The translations under genes and the position numbers were made by a program. A stretch of DNA of 64,000 nt from Lachnospiraceae bacterium (lineage in GTDB: Bacteria; Bacillota; Clostridia; Lachnospirales; Lachnospiraceae). The notes under the pieces were generated by a model, which worked only from the letters and a program-made list of their open reading frames with translations, did not search any database and was not told the DNA's origin. Positions 34,575 through 43,390 of the stretch are shown in pieces. Location of the stretch: positions 1 to 64,000 of the forward strand of contig CABJBM010000019.1 of the NCBI GenBank assembly GCA_902363835.1, in the 5' to 3' direction. The number at the start of each line of letters is the position of its first letter. Positions within the stretch are counted from its first letter, which is position 1.

Positions 34575-35428
34575 TCAGCAGAAAATTAAGAGGAACCATC
34601 GTCGAACTCATTGCCCTTGTTTTATCCCTTTTGGTTTTATCCCCCTTTATTCTGGTCATATTCAATGCGGCCAAGAAAAGCGCGGCCATTGTCATAAGCC
34701 CCATTGCGCCGCCTGAGAATTGGGGGCAGATGTTTGTTAACTTACAGAACGTAATCCACAACCAGAATTTCAGCTACTGGAAGTCCTTTTCCAGTTCCCT
34801 GTTCATAACCGTTATCAGCCTGGGACTTCTGACCCTGTTTTCCAGTATGGCAGCCTGGGTATTGGTCCGCAATAAAACAACATGGTCCAATGTTATTTTC
34901 ATGACATTTGTTGCAGCCATGGTAATTCCCTTTCAGGTTGTCATGCTCCCTCTTTTATCCACATTCCGGGAACTGTCTTCCTTTACCGGAATCCGGCTTC
35001 TCAGCAGCTATACGGGAATTATCATCGCTTACCTGGGATTTGGCGGTTCCATGTCCGTCTTTATCCTCCATGGCTTTATAAAAGGGGTTCCAAGGGAACT
35101 GGAAGAAGCGGCATGGATTGACGGATGCAGCCCGGAGGGAACCTTTTTTAAGGTCGTATTTCCTCTTTTAAAGCCGGTTCAGATGACGGTTCTCATATTA
35201 AACGGAATCTGGATCTGGAACGATTATCTTCTGCCTTCCCTGATGCTGGGGTTAAACGGAAGGATCAAGACGCTGCCCGTAGCGGTGAGCAGCTTTGTGG
35301 GCTCTTACGTAAAGCAGTGGGACTTAATACTGGCAGCAGCCTTTTTGGCTATGATACCGGTTGTCATTCTCTTCCTGCTGGCCCAGAAACAGATTATTCA
35401 AGGTATGGTAGAAGGTGCAATTAAATAA
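34571..35428 (+). CDS. Sugar ABC transporter permease (MalG type)
   Basis: A 285-residue channel subunit with six membrane segments and EAA loop EEAAWIDGCSPEGT near residue 180. The GTG start overlaps the previous stop (GTGA), so translation is coupled. No ATPase gene follows; a shared ATPase elsewhere is expected. Confidence 0.85.
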   Translation: MISRKLRGTIVELIALVLSLLVLSPFILVIFNAAKKSAAIVISPIAPPENWGQMFVNLQNVIHNQNFSYWKSFSSSLFITVISLGLLTLFSSMAAWVLVRNKTTWSNVIFMTFVAAMVIPFQVVMLPLLSTFRELSSFTGIRLLSSYTGIIIAYLGFGGSMSVFILHGFIKGVPRELEEAAWIDGCSPEGTFFKVVFPLLKPVQMTVLILNGIWIWNDYLLPSLMLGLNGRIKTLPVAVSSFVGSYVKQWDLILAAAFLAMIPVVILFLLAQKQIIQGMVEGAIK

Positions 35429-35454
35429 ATTTCAAGAAAGGACAGAACATTAAA

Positions 35455-37131
35455 ATGGAACGAAAGTGGTGGAAGGAAGCAGTTGTATACCAGATCTATC
35501 CAAGAAGCTTTATGGATAGCAATGGGGATGGAGTAGGAGATTTAAGGGGGATCACGGAGAAGCTTGACTACTTAAAGCTTTTAGGAATTGATGTGATCTG
35601 GCTTTCACCCATTTATCAGTCTCCCAATGATGACAATGGATATGATATCAGTGATTACCAGGAGATTATGAAAGAGTTCGGATCCATGCAAGACTTTGAT
35701 GAACTTCTTAAGGAGGCCCATAAAAGGGACATCAAGCTCATTATGGATCTGGTGGTAAACCATACCTCTGATGAGCATAAGTGGTTTGTGGAAAGCAGAA
35801 CCGGCAGGGATAACCCTTACCGGGATTACTACATATGGCGGGACGGCAAGGAAGACGGAAGCTGTCCTAACAACTGGGGCGCCTGCTTTGGCGGCTCTGC
35901 CTGGGAATATGACAGCGGGACAGACATGCATTATCTTCACTTATTTTCAAAGAAGCAGCCGGATTTAAACTGGGACAATCCCAAAGTGAGAGATGAAGTA
36001 TTTGAGATGATGGACTGGTGGTGCAAAAAGGGCATTGACGGCTTCCGCATGGATGTGATCAACCTCATATCAAAAGACCCCCGCCTTCCTGACGGCCCGG
36101 TAAAGGATGGACTTTATGGAGACTTTTCTCCATATTCATCAAGCGGTCCCAATGTCCATACTTATCTGAAGGAAATGAACCGCAGGGTATTGTCAAAGTA
36201 TGATCTGATGACTGTTGGAGAGGCGTTTGGAGTTACCCTTGAGGAGGCAAAACAATACTCCGGTGAAAAGGAAGAGGAGCTTAACATGGTATTCCATTTT
36301 GAGCATGTGACAATCAGCGGTGAAATCGGGAAGTGGACGGATAAACGGCCGGATCTGGTGGAATTAAAACGCATTTTTTCCAAATGGCAGACAGGGCTTG
36401 GGGAGGATGCGTGGAACAGCCTGTATTGGGACAATCACGATCAGCCCAGAGCTGTTTCCTGTTTTGGAGATGACAGTGAAACCTACCGGGTGCTTTCAGC
36501 CAAGATGCTTGCCACATGCCTGCACATGTTAAAGGGAACCCCCTACATTTACCAGGGAGAGGAATTGGGAATGACTAATTTCCCTTTCCAGGACATGTCT
36601 CAGTTTAAGGATATTGAAAGCCTGAACATATATGAGCAGCTTGTTGGTGCGGGCCTGGTAAGCCATGAGAAGATGATGAGTTACCTAAGGTTTAAGAGCA
36701 GGGACAATGCAAGGACTCCCATGCACTGGAGTGATGATGCCCATGCAGGGTTCACGTCAGGAACTCCTTGGATCCAGGTAAATCCAAACTATAAGGAAAT
36801 CAATGCCCAAAAGGAAGTGGCAGACGGGAATTCCGTGTTTCATTATTATAAAAAGCTGATTGAGCTGAGGAAACGCCATGACATCATCGTGTACGGCGGT
36901 TATGAGCCTTTGATGGAAGAGGATTCCAGGGTATTTGCCTATATCAGGAAGCTAAAAGAGGAAAAGTTACTTATATTATGTAATTTCATTGATGAGGAAT
37001 TGCAGGTTTCCATACCCCATGAATTTGATGGGGAAGATGTGGAATGTCTGATTGGTAATTATGAGCACCCGGATGGAGCGAACAGGAACAGGCTTCTTCC
37101 CTATGAGGCAGTTGTATATTATAAAAAGTAA
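35455..37131 (+). CDS. GH13 alpha-glucosidase / oligo-1,6-glucosidase
   Basis: A 558-residue cytoplasmic glycoside hydrolase of the GH13 oligo-1,6-glucosidase group. The nucleophile is Asp200 (GFRMDVIN), the acid/base Glu256 (TVGEAFG) and the transition-state stabiliser Asp329 (DNHDQPR). There is no signal peptide, so it acts on imported sugar. The MDVIN form is common in enzymes cutting isomaltose-type alpha-1,6 bonds. It starts 26 bases after the permease. A divergent paralogue follows. Confidence 0.85.
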   Translation: MERKWWKEAVVYQIYPRSFMDSNGDGVGDLRGITEKLDYLKLLGIDVIWLSPIYQSPNDDNGYDISDYQEIMKEFGSMQDFDELLKEAHKRDIKLIMDLVVNHTSDEHKWFVESRTGRDNPYRDYYIWRDGKEDGSCPNNWGACFGGSAWEYDSGTDMHYLHLFSKKQPDLNWDNPKVRDEVFEMMDWWCKKGIDGFRMDVINLISKDPRLPDGPVKDGLYGDFSPYSSSGPNVHTYLKEMNRRVLSKYDLMTVGEAFGVTLEEAKQYSGEKEEELNMVFHFEHVTISGEIGKWTDKRPDLVELKRIFSKWQTGLGEDAWNSLYWDNHDQPRAVSCFGDDSETYRVLSAKMLATCLHMLKGTPYIYQGEELGMTNFPFQDMSQFKDIESLNIYEQLVGAGLVSHEKMMSYLRFKSRDNARTPMHWSDDAHAGFTSGTPWIQVNPNYKEINAQKEVADGNSVFHYYKKLIELRKRHDIIVYGGYEPLMEEDSRVFAYIRKLKEEKLLILCNFIDEELQVSIPHEFDGEDVECLIGNYEHPDGANRNRLLPYEAVVYYKK

Positions 37132-37201
37132 AAAGATGTTTTCATAATGGAATGGAGTATTTCAAGAAAAATGAACAGATGACTGGATGGAGAATGCGGA
37201 T

Positions 37202-38869
37202 ATGAAAAAACAATGGTGGCATGACAAGGTGGCGTATCAGATTTACCCCAAGAGCTTTAAGGATACCAATCAGGATGGAATCGGGGATATAAAGGGTGTG
37301 ATAGAGAAGCTGGATTATTTAAAGGAGCTGGGCATTGACATCATATGGCTTTCTCCCATCTACGCTTCCCCTCTTGCAGACCAGGGATATGATATTTCCG
37401 ATTATTACAGCATTGATCCAAGGTTCGGAACCATGGAAGAGCTTGAAGAGCTGATTGAGGAAGCTAAAAAAAGAGAGATGTACATTATCATGGACCTGGT
37501 GGTCAATCACTGCTCCGATGAACATGAATGGTTTAAGAAAGCCATGGAAGACCCGGACGGAGAGTATGGAAACTATTTTTACATTATGAAAGGAAAGGAC
37601 GGAAAAGAACCCAGCAACATCCGGTCCTATTTCGGAGGAAGTGCCTGGGAGCGGATCGGGGATACGGACCGGTATTATCTTCACCTTTTCCATAAAAAGC
37701 AGCCGGACCTTAACTGGGAAAATCCGGTTGTGAGAAACAAAATCTATACCATGATCAACTGGTGGCTGGAAAAGGGGATTGCCGGCTTCCGCATAGACGC
37801 CATCATAAACATCAAAAAGGCTCTTCCCTTCCATGATTATGAGCCTGACCGGGAAGACGGGCTGGCTACCTGCAAAAAGATGCTGGAAGAAGCCACAGGA
37901 GTTATGGATTTCTTAAGGGAAATGAATGATTCCACCTTTAAAAAATATGATGCGTTTACGGTTGGGGAAGTATTTAATGAAAAGAAGGAAGACCTTCCGG
38001 ATTTTATTGGAGATGACGGCTGCTTTTCCTCTATGTTTGATTTCAATGAAACCACATTCGGTGCCAGTGAAAAAGGCTGGTATGACAGCCAGGCCATCAC
38101 TCCTGATGATTACCGGGACTGCTGTTTCAGAAGCCAGAGGAGGGCGGAAGGAATCGGGTTTTTATCCAATATCATTGAAAATCACGATGAGCCAAGAGGG
38201 GTCAGCCGGTACATTCCCCAGGGAGAATGCAGCGACGTTTCCAAGAAGCTGCTGGCAACCGTTTACTTTTTCCTGAAGGGTCTGCCCTTTATTTACCAGG
38301 GGCAGGAAATCGGAATGGAGAATGTGCCTTTTAAGTCCATTGATGATTTGGATGATATATCCACCCTGGATGAGTACAAGGTGGCATTGGACCAGGGGAT
38401 TCCTGAGGATGAGGCGTTTAAGATTGTATGCCGGTACAGCAGGGATAATGCCAGGGTTCCTTTCCAGTGGGATGACAGCAAAAATGCGGGATTTACAGAA
38501 GGAAATCCCTGGATCATGGTAAGTCCGGAATATGAGAAGATCAACCTTAAGGTCCAAAGGGAAGATCCTGATTCCCTGTTCCGCTATTACAAAAAACTCA
38601 TTGCCCTTAGAAAACAGGAAGAATATAAGGACACCTTTGTTTATGGGACAATGGAGCCGGTCTATGAGGACAGGGCCAGGATCATGGCCTACTTCCGCAA
38701 AGGGGAAAAACAGAATATCCTGGTGGTGGGCAATTTCCAGACCGAGCCCCAGATGGTTGAACTGTCCGGAGAATATTGCCGGGTGTTATTAAATAATTAT
38801 GATGAGATTTCCTGTGAGGGGAAAACCCTTCAATTAAAAGGATATCAGGTACTTGTACTGGAACTGTGA
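37202..38869 (+). CDS. GH13 alpha-glucosidase, second paralogue
   Basis: A 555-residue enzyme of the same group. Asp199 (GFRIDAI), Glu255 (TVGEVFNE) and Asp329 (ENHDEPRG) are the catalytic triad. The nucleophile region (RIDAI rather than RMDVI) and the insert after it differ from the first enzyme, so the two probably split the work between linkages or chain lengths. ATG 37202 follows GGAG. It is the last gene before a strong terminator. Confidence 0.85.
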   Translation: MKKQWWHDKVAYQIYPKSFKDTNQDGIGDIKGVIEKLDYLKELGIDIIWLSPIYASPLADQGYDISDYYSIDPRFGTMEELEELIEEAKKREMYIIMDLVVNHCSDEHEWFKKAMEDPDGEYGNYFYIMKGKDGKEPSNIRSYFGGSAWERIGDTDRYYLHLFHKKQPDLNWENPVVRNKIYTMINWWLEKGIAGFRIDAIINIKKALPFHDYEPDREDGLATCKKMLEEATGVMDFLREMNDSTFKKYDAFTVGEVFNEKKEDLPDFIGDDGCFSSMFDFNETTFGASEKGWYDSQAITPDDYRDCCFRSQRRAEGIGFLSNIIENHDEPRGVSRYIPQGECSDVSKKLLATVYFFLKGLPFIYQGQEIGMENVPFKSIDDLDDISTLDEYKVALDQGIPEDEAFKIVCRYSRDNARVPFQWDDSKNAGFTEGNPWIMVSPEYEKINLKVQREDPDSLFRYYKKLIALRKQEEYKDTFVYGTMEPVYEDRARIMAYFRKGEKQNILVVGNFQTEPQMVELSGEYCRVLLNNYDEISCEGKTLQLKGYQVLVLEL

Positions 38870-38898
38870 TGATCAAAAGGAACCCCTGATTCCTGTCA

Positions 38899-38946
38899 GG
38901 CTGGAACAGCAGGCTTTTATGAGCTTTCTGTTCCGGCCTTTTTTTT
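38899..38946 (+). terminator. Terminator of the alpha-glucoside operon
   Basis: GGCTGGAACAG (38899-38909) pairs with CTGTTCCGGCC (38928-38938), one wobble, then eight T residues. Its left arm and loop start (CAGCAGGCTTTT) nearly match the terminator at 22245. Confidence 0.85.
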
Positions 38947-38988
38947 CGCAAACTCACATTAATATAGAATGATTATCTAAAAAACAGC

Positions 38989-39017
38989 TTGAAATAACCG
39001 GTTCTAAAAAATATAAT
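38989..39017 (+). promoter_or_regulatory. Promoter of the MarR-like gene
   Basis: TTGAAA (38989-38994), a 17-base spacer and consensus TATAAT (39012-39017). The spacer contains the palindrome AACCGGTT. Confidence 0.6.
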
Positions 39018-39097
39018 GATAGCATCAACAAAACAACCAGAAACGCACCCTTTGATTTCGTGGGGAATAGATAGAATTTACAGATGGAGGAACCGGA

Positions 39098-39658
39098 ATG
39101 AAAAAAGAGATACTGGCAGGAGAACACTGCCCATGCTGCAAAAGACATTGTTCTTTAAATGATCCCCATTGCGGAAAAGGAAAAGCATTGGCGGCCAAAA
39201 AGTTAAAGGAAGAGAAAAAGCTTAAGGAAGACTTAAACCCTGAAATGGAGGAGTGGAAGAATATCCGGTCTGAAATCAGGCTGCTCCGCCTTTATCAGAA
39301 CAGCTGCAAGCTGCTTTCTGACAGAAAGATAAGGAAGCACGCAGGTAAAGAGGTCAGGCTTTCCATACTGGCAGCATTGGCTGAAAAAGGCGGCCTGACA
39401 CAAATGGAACTTAAGGAAAGTTCAGGACTGCATTCCCAAGACCTGGAAGAGGCTTTGCATAAGCTGGAGAAAAAGGGTTTTGTCAGCCGGAAGCAGGCGG
39501 AAGGAGGAGGCGTAAAGATTTCCCTGACCAATAAAGGACTGGAGTCTGCCAGAGAATATGCCAGGGCCTGGATGAAGGAAAATGACCCTGTTTTTTCCCG
39601 GCTCACTGAGGAAGAAAAAAGCTTTCTGGAACACATTTTGAAAAAAATCACGGAGTAA
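39098..39658 (+). CDS. MarR-like winged-helix regulator with Cys/His-rich N-terminus
   Basis: A 186-residue protein. Residues 10-30 carry CPCCKRHCSLNDPHCGKG, a cluster of five cysteines and two histidines that could bind zinc or iron. A Lys/Glu-rich helix (30-60) leads to a MarR-type winged helix (about 75-165) with LTQMELKESSGLHSQDLEEAL in part and the wing KISLTNKGLESA. It lies directly upstream of the oligopeptide operon, whose promoter holds a MarR-style palindrome. Metal or redox sensing is a guess from the cysteines. Confidence 0.75.
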   Translation: MKKEILAGEHCPCCKRHCSLNDPHCGKGKALAAKKLKEEKKLKEDLNPEMEEWKNIRSEIRLLRLYQNSCKLLSDRKIRKHAGKEVRLSILAALAEKGGLTQMELKESSGLHSQDLEEALHKLEKKGFVSRKQAEGGGVKISLTNKGLESAREYARAWMKENDPVFSRLTEEEKSFLEHILKKITE

Positions 39659-39748
39659 ACCAGCTTTGTCCTGAATGCGGAAGCCGTTTTTTGTCCAGGT
39701 ATAACGTGGAGGAATTATAATTATGCAATATTATCATAGCGAGGAATA

Positions 39749-39778
39749 TTGACAAATGTATACTGAATTCAGTACACT
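39749..39778 (+). promoter_or_regulatory. Oligopeptide operon promoter with internal palindrome
   Basis: TTGACA (39749-39754), an 18-base spacer and TACACT (39773-39778). The perfect 14-base palindrome TACTGAATTCAGTA (39761-39774) occupies the spacer and first bases of the -10 box, where a bound MarR dimer would block polymerase. Confidence 0.6.
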
Positions 39779-39790
39779 GATGAGAGAACC

Positions 39791-39810
39791 TAATGCATAA
39801 TAATGCATAA
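39791..39810. repeat. Exact 10-base tandem repeat
   Basis: TAATGCATAA occurs twice head to tail, in the leader between the promoter and the binding-protein gene. Each copy contains the palindrome ATGCAT. Possible binding site or chance in AT-rich DNA. Confidence 0.4.
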
Positions 39811-39836
39811 TTAAACACCATAAGAGGAGAGAAATT

Positions 39837-41465
39837 ATGAAAAAAACCATTAAAAAGCTTGTTTCCATGGGCTTGGCTGTTTCCATGGCGGCTGCGTTAT
39901 CCGCCTGCGGCAGTACTTCAAGCTCATCCACCACAACGGCTGAGACAACGGCTGCTGCAAGCTCCGCTTCAGGAGCTGAAAATACGGGAGCAAAGATCTT
40001 CCGTGTGGCAGCAGTGGATCCTCAGGTTGCATTTGATATGCAGCAGTATACATACAGCCTTATCATGAAGGTTACGGACAATGTGGTAGAATCCCTCCTT
40101 ACCACCCTTGACGGAGGAAAAGTGGTTCCAACGCTTTTGGCAAAGGAGCCGGAGCTGTCCGATGATATGCTTACCTATACCTTTGAGCTGATTGACGGAG
40201 TGAAATTCCAAAACGGAGAGACATTAAAAAGCTCTGATGTAAAGTATTCTTTGGAAAGAGTGGTAAAAAAGCAGACCATGGGAAGCCTTTTGGAAAAGGT
40301 GGAAGGCTATGAGGCCCTGGCAGACGGTTCAGCTGATGAAATGACAGGAATTAAAGTCATTGATGATACTCATTTCACCATTACCCTGGCAGAGATTTAT
40401 ACGCCGTTTGTTTCCGTGTTATCCACTCCATACTGTGCCATTTATCCTGCAAAGGCCTGCGAGGATGCAGGGGATAACTGGGGAAAGACGGAACTGATCG
40501 GTACAGGTCCCTTTAAATTTGACAGCTACACTCCTGGTGTGGGCGTGGAGATTTCCAGATTTGACGGATATCACGGCAATGCCGCCAAGTTTGACGGAGT
40601 AAGTTATAAATTTATCGAAGATGCCAATACCCAGGTTCTGGAATATCAGAAGGGAAATATCGATTACGTTGATGTGGAAACAAACATGTATCCGGTATAT
40701 CAGGCTGATCCCAAATTAAAGGATCAGATGCACATGTTCCAGCCAATCGGCGGATATTATATGACCTTTAACGTAAATTCCATTTCTGATCCAAAGGTAA
40801 GACAGGCCATTTCCATGTCCATTAACAGGAAAGCCATCTGCGAGAGCATTTTCCACGGTACTGCAAAGCCTTCAACTTCATTTATTCCTGCCGGAATCAT
40901 TGGACATGACGATTCTCTGGAAGAGTTCCCTTATGATCCGGAGGGCGCAAAGGCTCTGCTTGCAGAAGCCGGATATTCCAACGGATATGACCTTCGGGTT
41001 ACGGTAAACACAAAATATGCAACCTCTGTTCCCATTGCAACCGCCTTCCAGGAGCAGGCAAAGGCAGCAGGCATTAACGTTACCATTGAACAGGTTGATT
41101 CGGCAGCATGGTCTGATATGAAGAAATCCGGCGGTGTGGATGCCGGTGTAGGCAACTGGTATGTGGATTACAACGATCCGGACAGCATGCTTTATCCTGT
41201 AAGTGATTCCCGTACAGACCGTTCTTCAAGCTTCTGGCACAACGAGGAATTCAAGAAACTGATGGAAGAGGGCGTGCAGACCCCGGATGAAGCAAAGCGC
41301 CAGGAAATCTATGTAAAGGCAGAACACATTCTTACAAGAGAAGATTATGCCATTGCACCGATTTACAATGAATCCAAATGCTACCTGTTAAATCCAAAGG
41401 TTACAGGTCTTGTCATGGATTCAACGTTCCGCAGCTTTTACGGCAACGCAGATTTTCAGCAGTAA
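39837..41465 (+). CDS. Oligopeptide/dipeptide ABC substrate-binding lipoprotein
   Basis: A 542-residue family-5 (DppA/OppA) binding protein. The signal peptide ends in LSAC, and a Ser/Thr/Ala-rich linker covers residues 25-45. Family motifs include YTFELIDGVKFQNGE (in part), GTGPFKF and VRQAISMSINR. It captures peptides for the four transport proteins that follow. The downstream dipeptide epimerase and peptidases suggest cell-wall peptides. A hairpin with a short T run separates it from the permeases. Confidence 0.85.
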   Translation: MKKTIKKLVSMGLAVSMAAALSACGSTSSSSTTTAETTAAASSASGAENTGAKIFRVAAVDPQVAFDMQQYTYSLIMKVTDNVVESLLTTLDGGKVVPTLLAKEPELSDDMLTYTFELIDGVKFQNGETLKSSDVKYSLERVVKKQTMGSLLEKVEGYEALADGSADEMTGIKVIDDTHFTITLAEIYTPFVSVLSTPYCAIYPAKACEDAGDNWGKTELIGTGPFKFDSYTPGVGVEISRFDGYHGNAAKFDGVSYKFIEDANTQVLEYQKGNIDYVDVETNMYPVYQADPKLKDQMHMFQPIGGYYMTFNVNSISDPKVRQAISMSINRKAICESIFHGTAKPSTSFIPAGIIGHDDSLEEFPYDPEGAKALLAEAGYSNGYDLRVTVNTKYATSVPIATAFQEQAKAAGINVTIEQVDSAAWSDMKKSGGVDAGVGNWYVDYNDPDSMLYPVSDSRTDRSSSFWHNEEFKKLMEEGVQTPDEAKRQEIYVKAEHILTREDYAIAPIYNESKCYLLNPKVTGLVMDSTFRSFYGNADFQQ

Positions 41466-41486
41466 TGTAATTGGATTACGTGACCT

Positions 41487-41514
41487 AAGGGAGTGGTTAT
41501 CCACTCCCTTTTTA
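41487..41514 (+). terminator. Hairpin after the peptide-binding protein gene
   Basis: AAGGGAGTGG (41487-41496) and CCACTCCCTT (41501-41510) form a perfect 10-base stem with a 4-base loop and a short T run. It is probably a partial terminator that keeps binding-protein message above permease message. Confidence 0.65.
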
Positions 41515-41533
41515 TAAGAAAAAGGGGAACCAT

Positions 41534-42466
41534 ATGTTTCAATATATTTCAAAAAGGCTGCTCCAGACATTGCTGGTATTGTTTGGAATCAGTCTTATTA
41601 CGTTTATTCTTCTCCAAGTGGTACCAGGTGATCCTGTGGAGTTAATGCTTGAAAAGCGGGCGGATGCGGAGACCATTGCCAGGGTCCGCCATGAACTGGG
41701 GCTTGATGTATCCCTTCCCCAGCAGTATTTGAATTTTGTAAAAGGCGCCATACGCCTGGATTTCGGCAAATCCTACTTTACTAAGGAAGTGGTGACAACT
41801 GCTCTGGTGCGCTGCTTTATGGTGACTGTAAAGCTGGCTTCCATGTCCTTTTTATTTGCAGTGCTCCTTGGAGTGACATGCGGCATGGCTGCAGCCATTA
41901 ACAGGGGAAAATGGATTGATTCCGCTCTTATGACGGTCTCCATTATCGGCGTGTCAGCGCCTTCCTTCTGGATTGCCATCATCCTTCAGATCATTTTCGG
42001 ACTGAAGCTGGACTTACTTCCAATCTCCGGTTTTGAAGGACCAATATTTTTTATTCTTCCAAGCATTGCCCTGGGTGCCCGTTACGCCGGCAGCATTGCC
42101 CGTATCACCCGTACCAGTATGCTTGATGTGATCAAGCAGGATTATATCAGGACTGCACGGGCCAAGGGAGTGAAGGAAAACCTGGTTATTATGAAGCACG
42201 CATTGAAAAACGCCATGATCCCCATCATCACCCTGGTGGGTACGGAGCTTGGCTACATGCTTACCGGTTCCATGCTTATTGAGAAGGTTTTCTCCATACC
42301 TGGAATCGGAAAACTGGCGGTGGATTCCATGTCAAACCGTGACCTTCCTCTTTTGGAAGGGACTGTTATGTATATTGCCTTTGTATTTGTTATGGTCAAT
42401 TTGCTGGTGGATATTTCCTATGCATTTATTGATCCGAGAATCCGCTATGGGAAGGGAGCCAGCTAA
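41534..42466 (+). CDS. Peptide ABC transporter permease (DppB type)
   Basis: A 310-residue membrane protein with six segments. The N-terminal signature MFQYISKRLLQTLLVLFGIS and the loop RTARAKGVKENLVI (near residue 205) are typical. It pairs with the DppC-type subunit, whose start codon overlaps its stop by one base. Confidence 0.9.
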   Translation: MFQYISKRLLQTLLVLFGISLITFILLQVVPGDPVELMLEKRADAETIARVRHELGLDVSLPQQYLNFVKGAIRLDFGKSYFTKEVVTTALVRCFMVTVKLASMSFLFAVLLGVTCGMAAAINRGKWIDSALMTVSIIGVSAPSFWIAIILQIIFGLKLDLLPISGFEGPIFFILPSIALGARYAGSIARITRTSMLDVIKQDYIRTARAKGVKENLVIMKHALKNAMIPIITLVGTELGYMLTGSMLIEKVFSIPGIGKLAVDSMSNRDLPLLEGTVMYIAFVFVMVNLLVDISYAFIDPRIRYGKGAS

Positions 42467-43377
42467 TGAAAATTTTAAGCATTTTTACAAAACAAAAGAA
42501 ATTTGAAGAACAGCTCCTGAACGGCGAGATGGAATATTCCAGCTATTATAAGGACAGTTTTAAAAGGCTTAAAAAGAATAAGGCAGCCTTATTCTGTCTT
42601 GGAGTGATTTTTTTCCTGATTCTGCTTGCCTTATTTGCACCGTTGATAAGCCCTTATGATCCCACTTACCAGGATTATGCCTCTGTTCTGGCTCCGCCCT
42701 CCTCCAAGCACCTTTTGGGAGCGGATGAATATGGAAGGGATATTTTATCCCGCCTCATTTACGGGACAAGGGTATCCTTAAGCATCGGTATCCTGGCCCA
42801 GATCCTGGCGTCCCTGATCGGAATCACCTTGGGAGCCATTGCCGGCTACTTCGGAGGAGCGGTTGACACCCTGATCTCCAGGATCATGGAGGTTTTTGCA
42901 GCGTTTCCGGATCTTATCTTTGCCATGGCCATTATGACTTTCATGGGTCAGGGAATCCAGAACCTGTTTATTGCCCTTGGCCTTCTGACCTGGGTAAGGA
43001 CGGCCCGGCTGATCCGCGGTTCTGTCATGCAGCTTAAGGAAAAAGAGTATGTGGAGGCCAGCAAGGCCAGCGGCGGAACTTCTTTTTGGATCATTACAAA
43101 GCACCTGATTCCCAACTGCTTATCAACGGTGATTGTACTGGTAACTCTGGGAATCCCAAATGCCATCATGTATGAAGCCTCCTTAAGCTTTCTGGGCCTT
43201 GGAATCCAGCCGCCTACTCCAAGCTGGGGAAATATGATCAGCTCCGCCCAGTCCTTTATCAGCTTCCTTCCGGTGTACAGCGTAGTGCCGGGAATTGCCA
43301 TTATGGTGACGGTTATTGCGTTCAATATCTTTGGTGATGGCTTAAGAGACGCCCTGGACCCCAAGCTTAGAACCTGA
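42466..43377 (+). CDS. Peptide ABC transporter permease (DppC type)
   Basis: A 303-residue second channel subunit. A cytoplasmic N-terminal tail precedes the first helix near residue 40, then HLLGADEYGRDILSRL and the EAA-type loop VEASKASGGTSFWI. The family's C-terminal GDGLRDALDP is intact. Start and previous stop share a base. Confidence 0.9.
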   Translation: MKILSIFTKQKKFEEQLLNGEMEYSSYYKDSFKRLKKNKAALFCLGVIFFLILLALFAPLISPYDPTYQDYASVLAPPSSKHLLGADEYGRDILSRLIYGTRVSLSIGILAQILASLIGITLGAIAGYFGGAVDTLISRIMEVFAAFPDLIFAMAIMTFMGQGIQNLFIALGLLTWVRTARLIRGSVMQLKEKEYVEASKASGGTSFWIITKHLIPNCLSTVIVLVTLGIPNAIMYEASLSFLGLGIQPPTPSWGNMISSAQSFISFLPVYSVVPGIAIMVTVIAFNIFGDGLRDALDPKLRT

Positions 43378-43390
43378 TCAGGAGGAAGAA

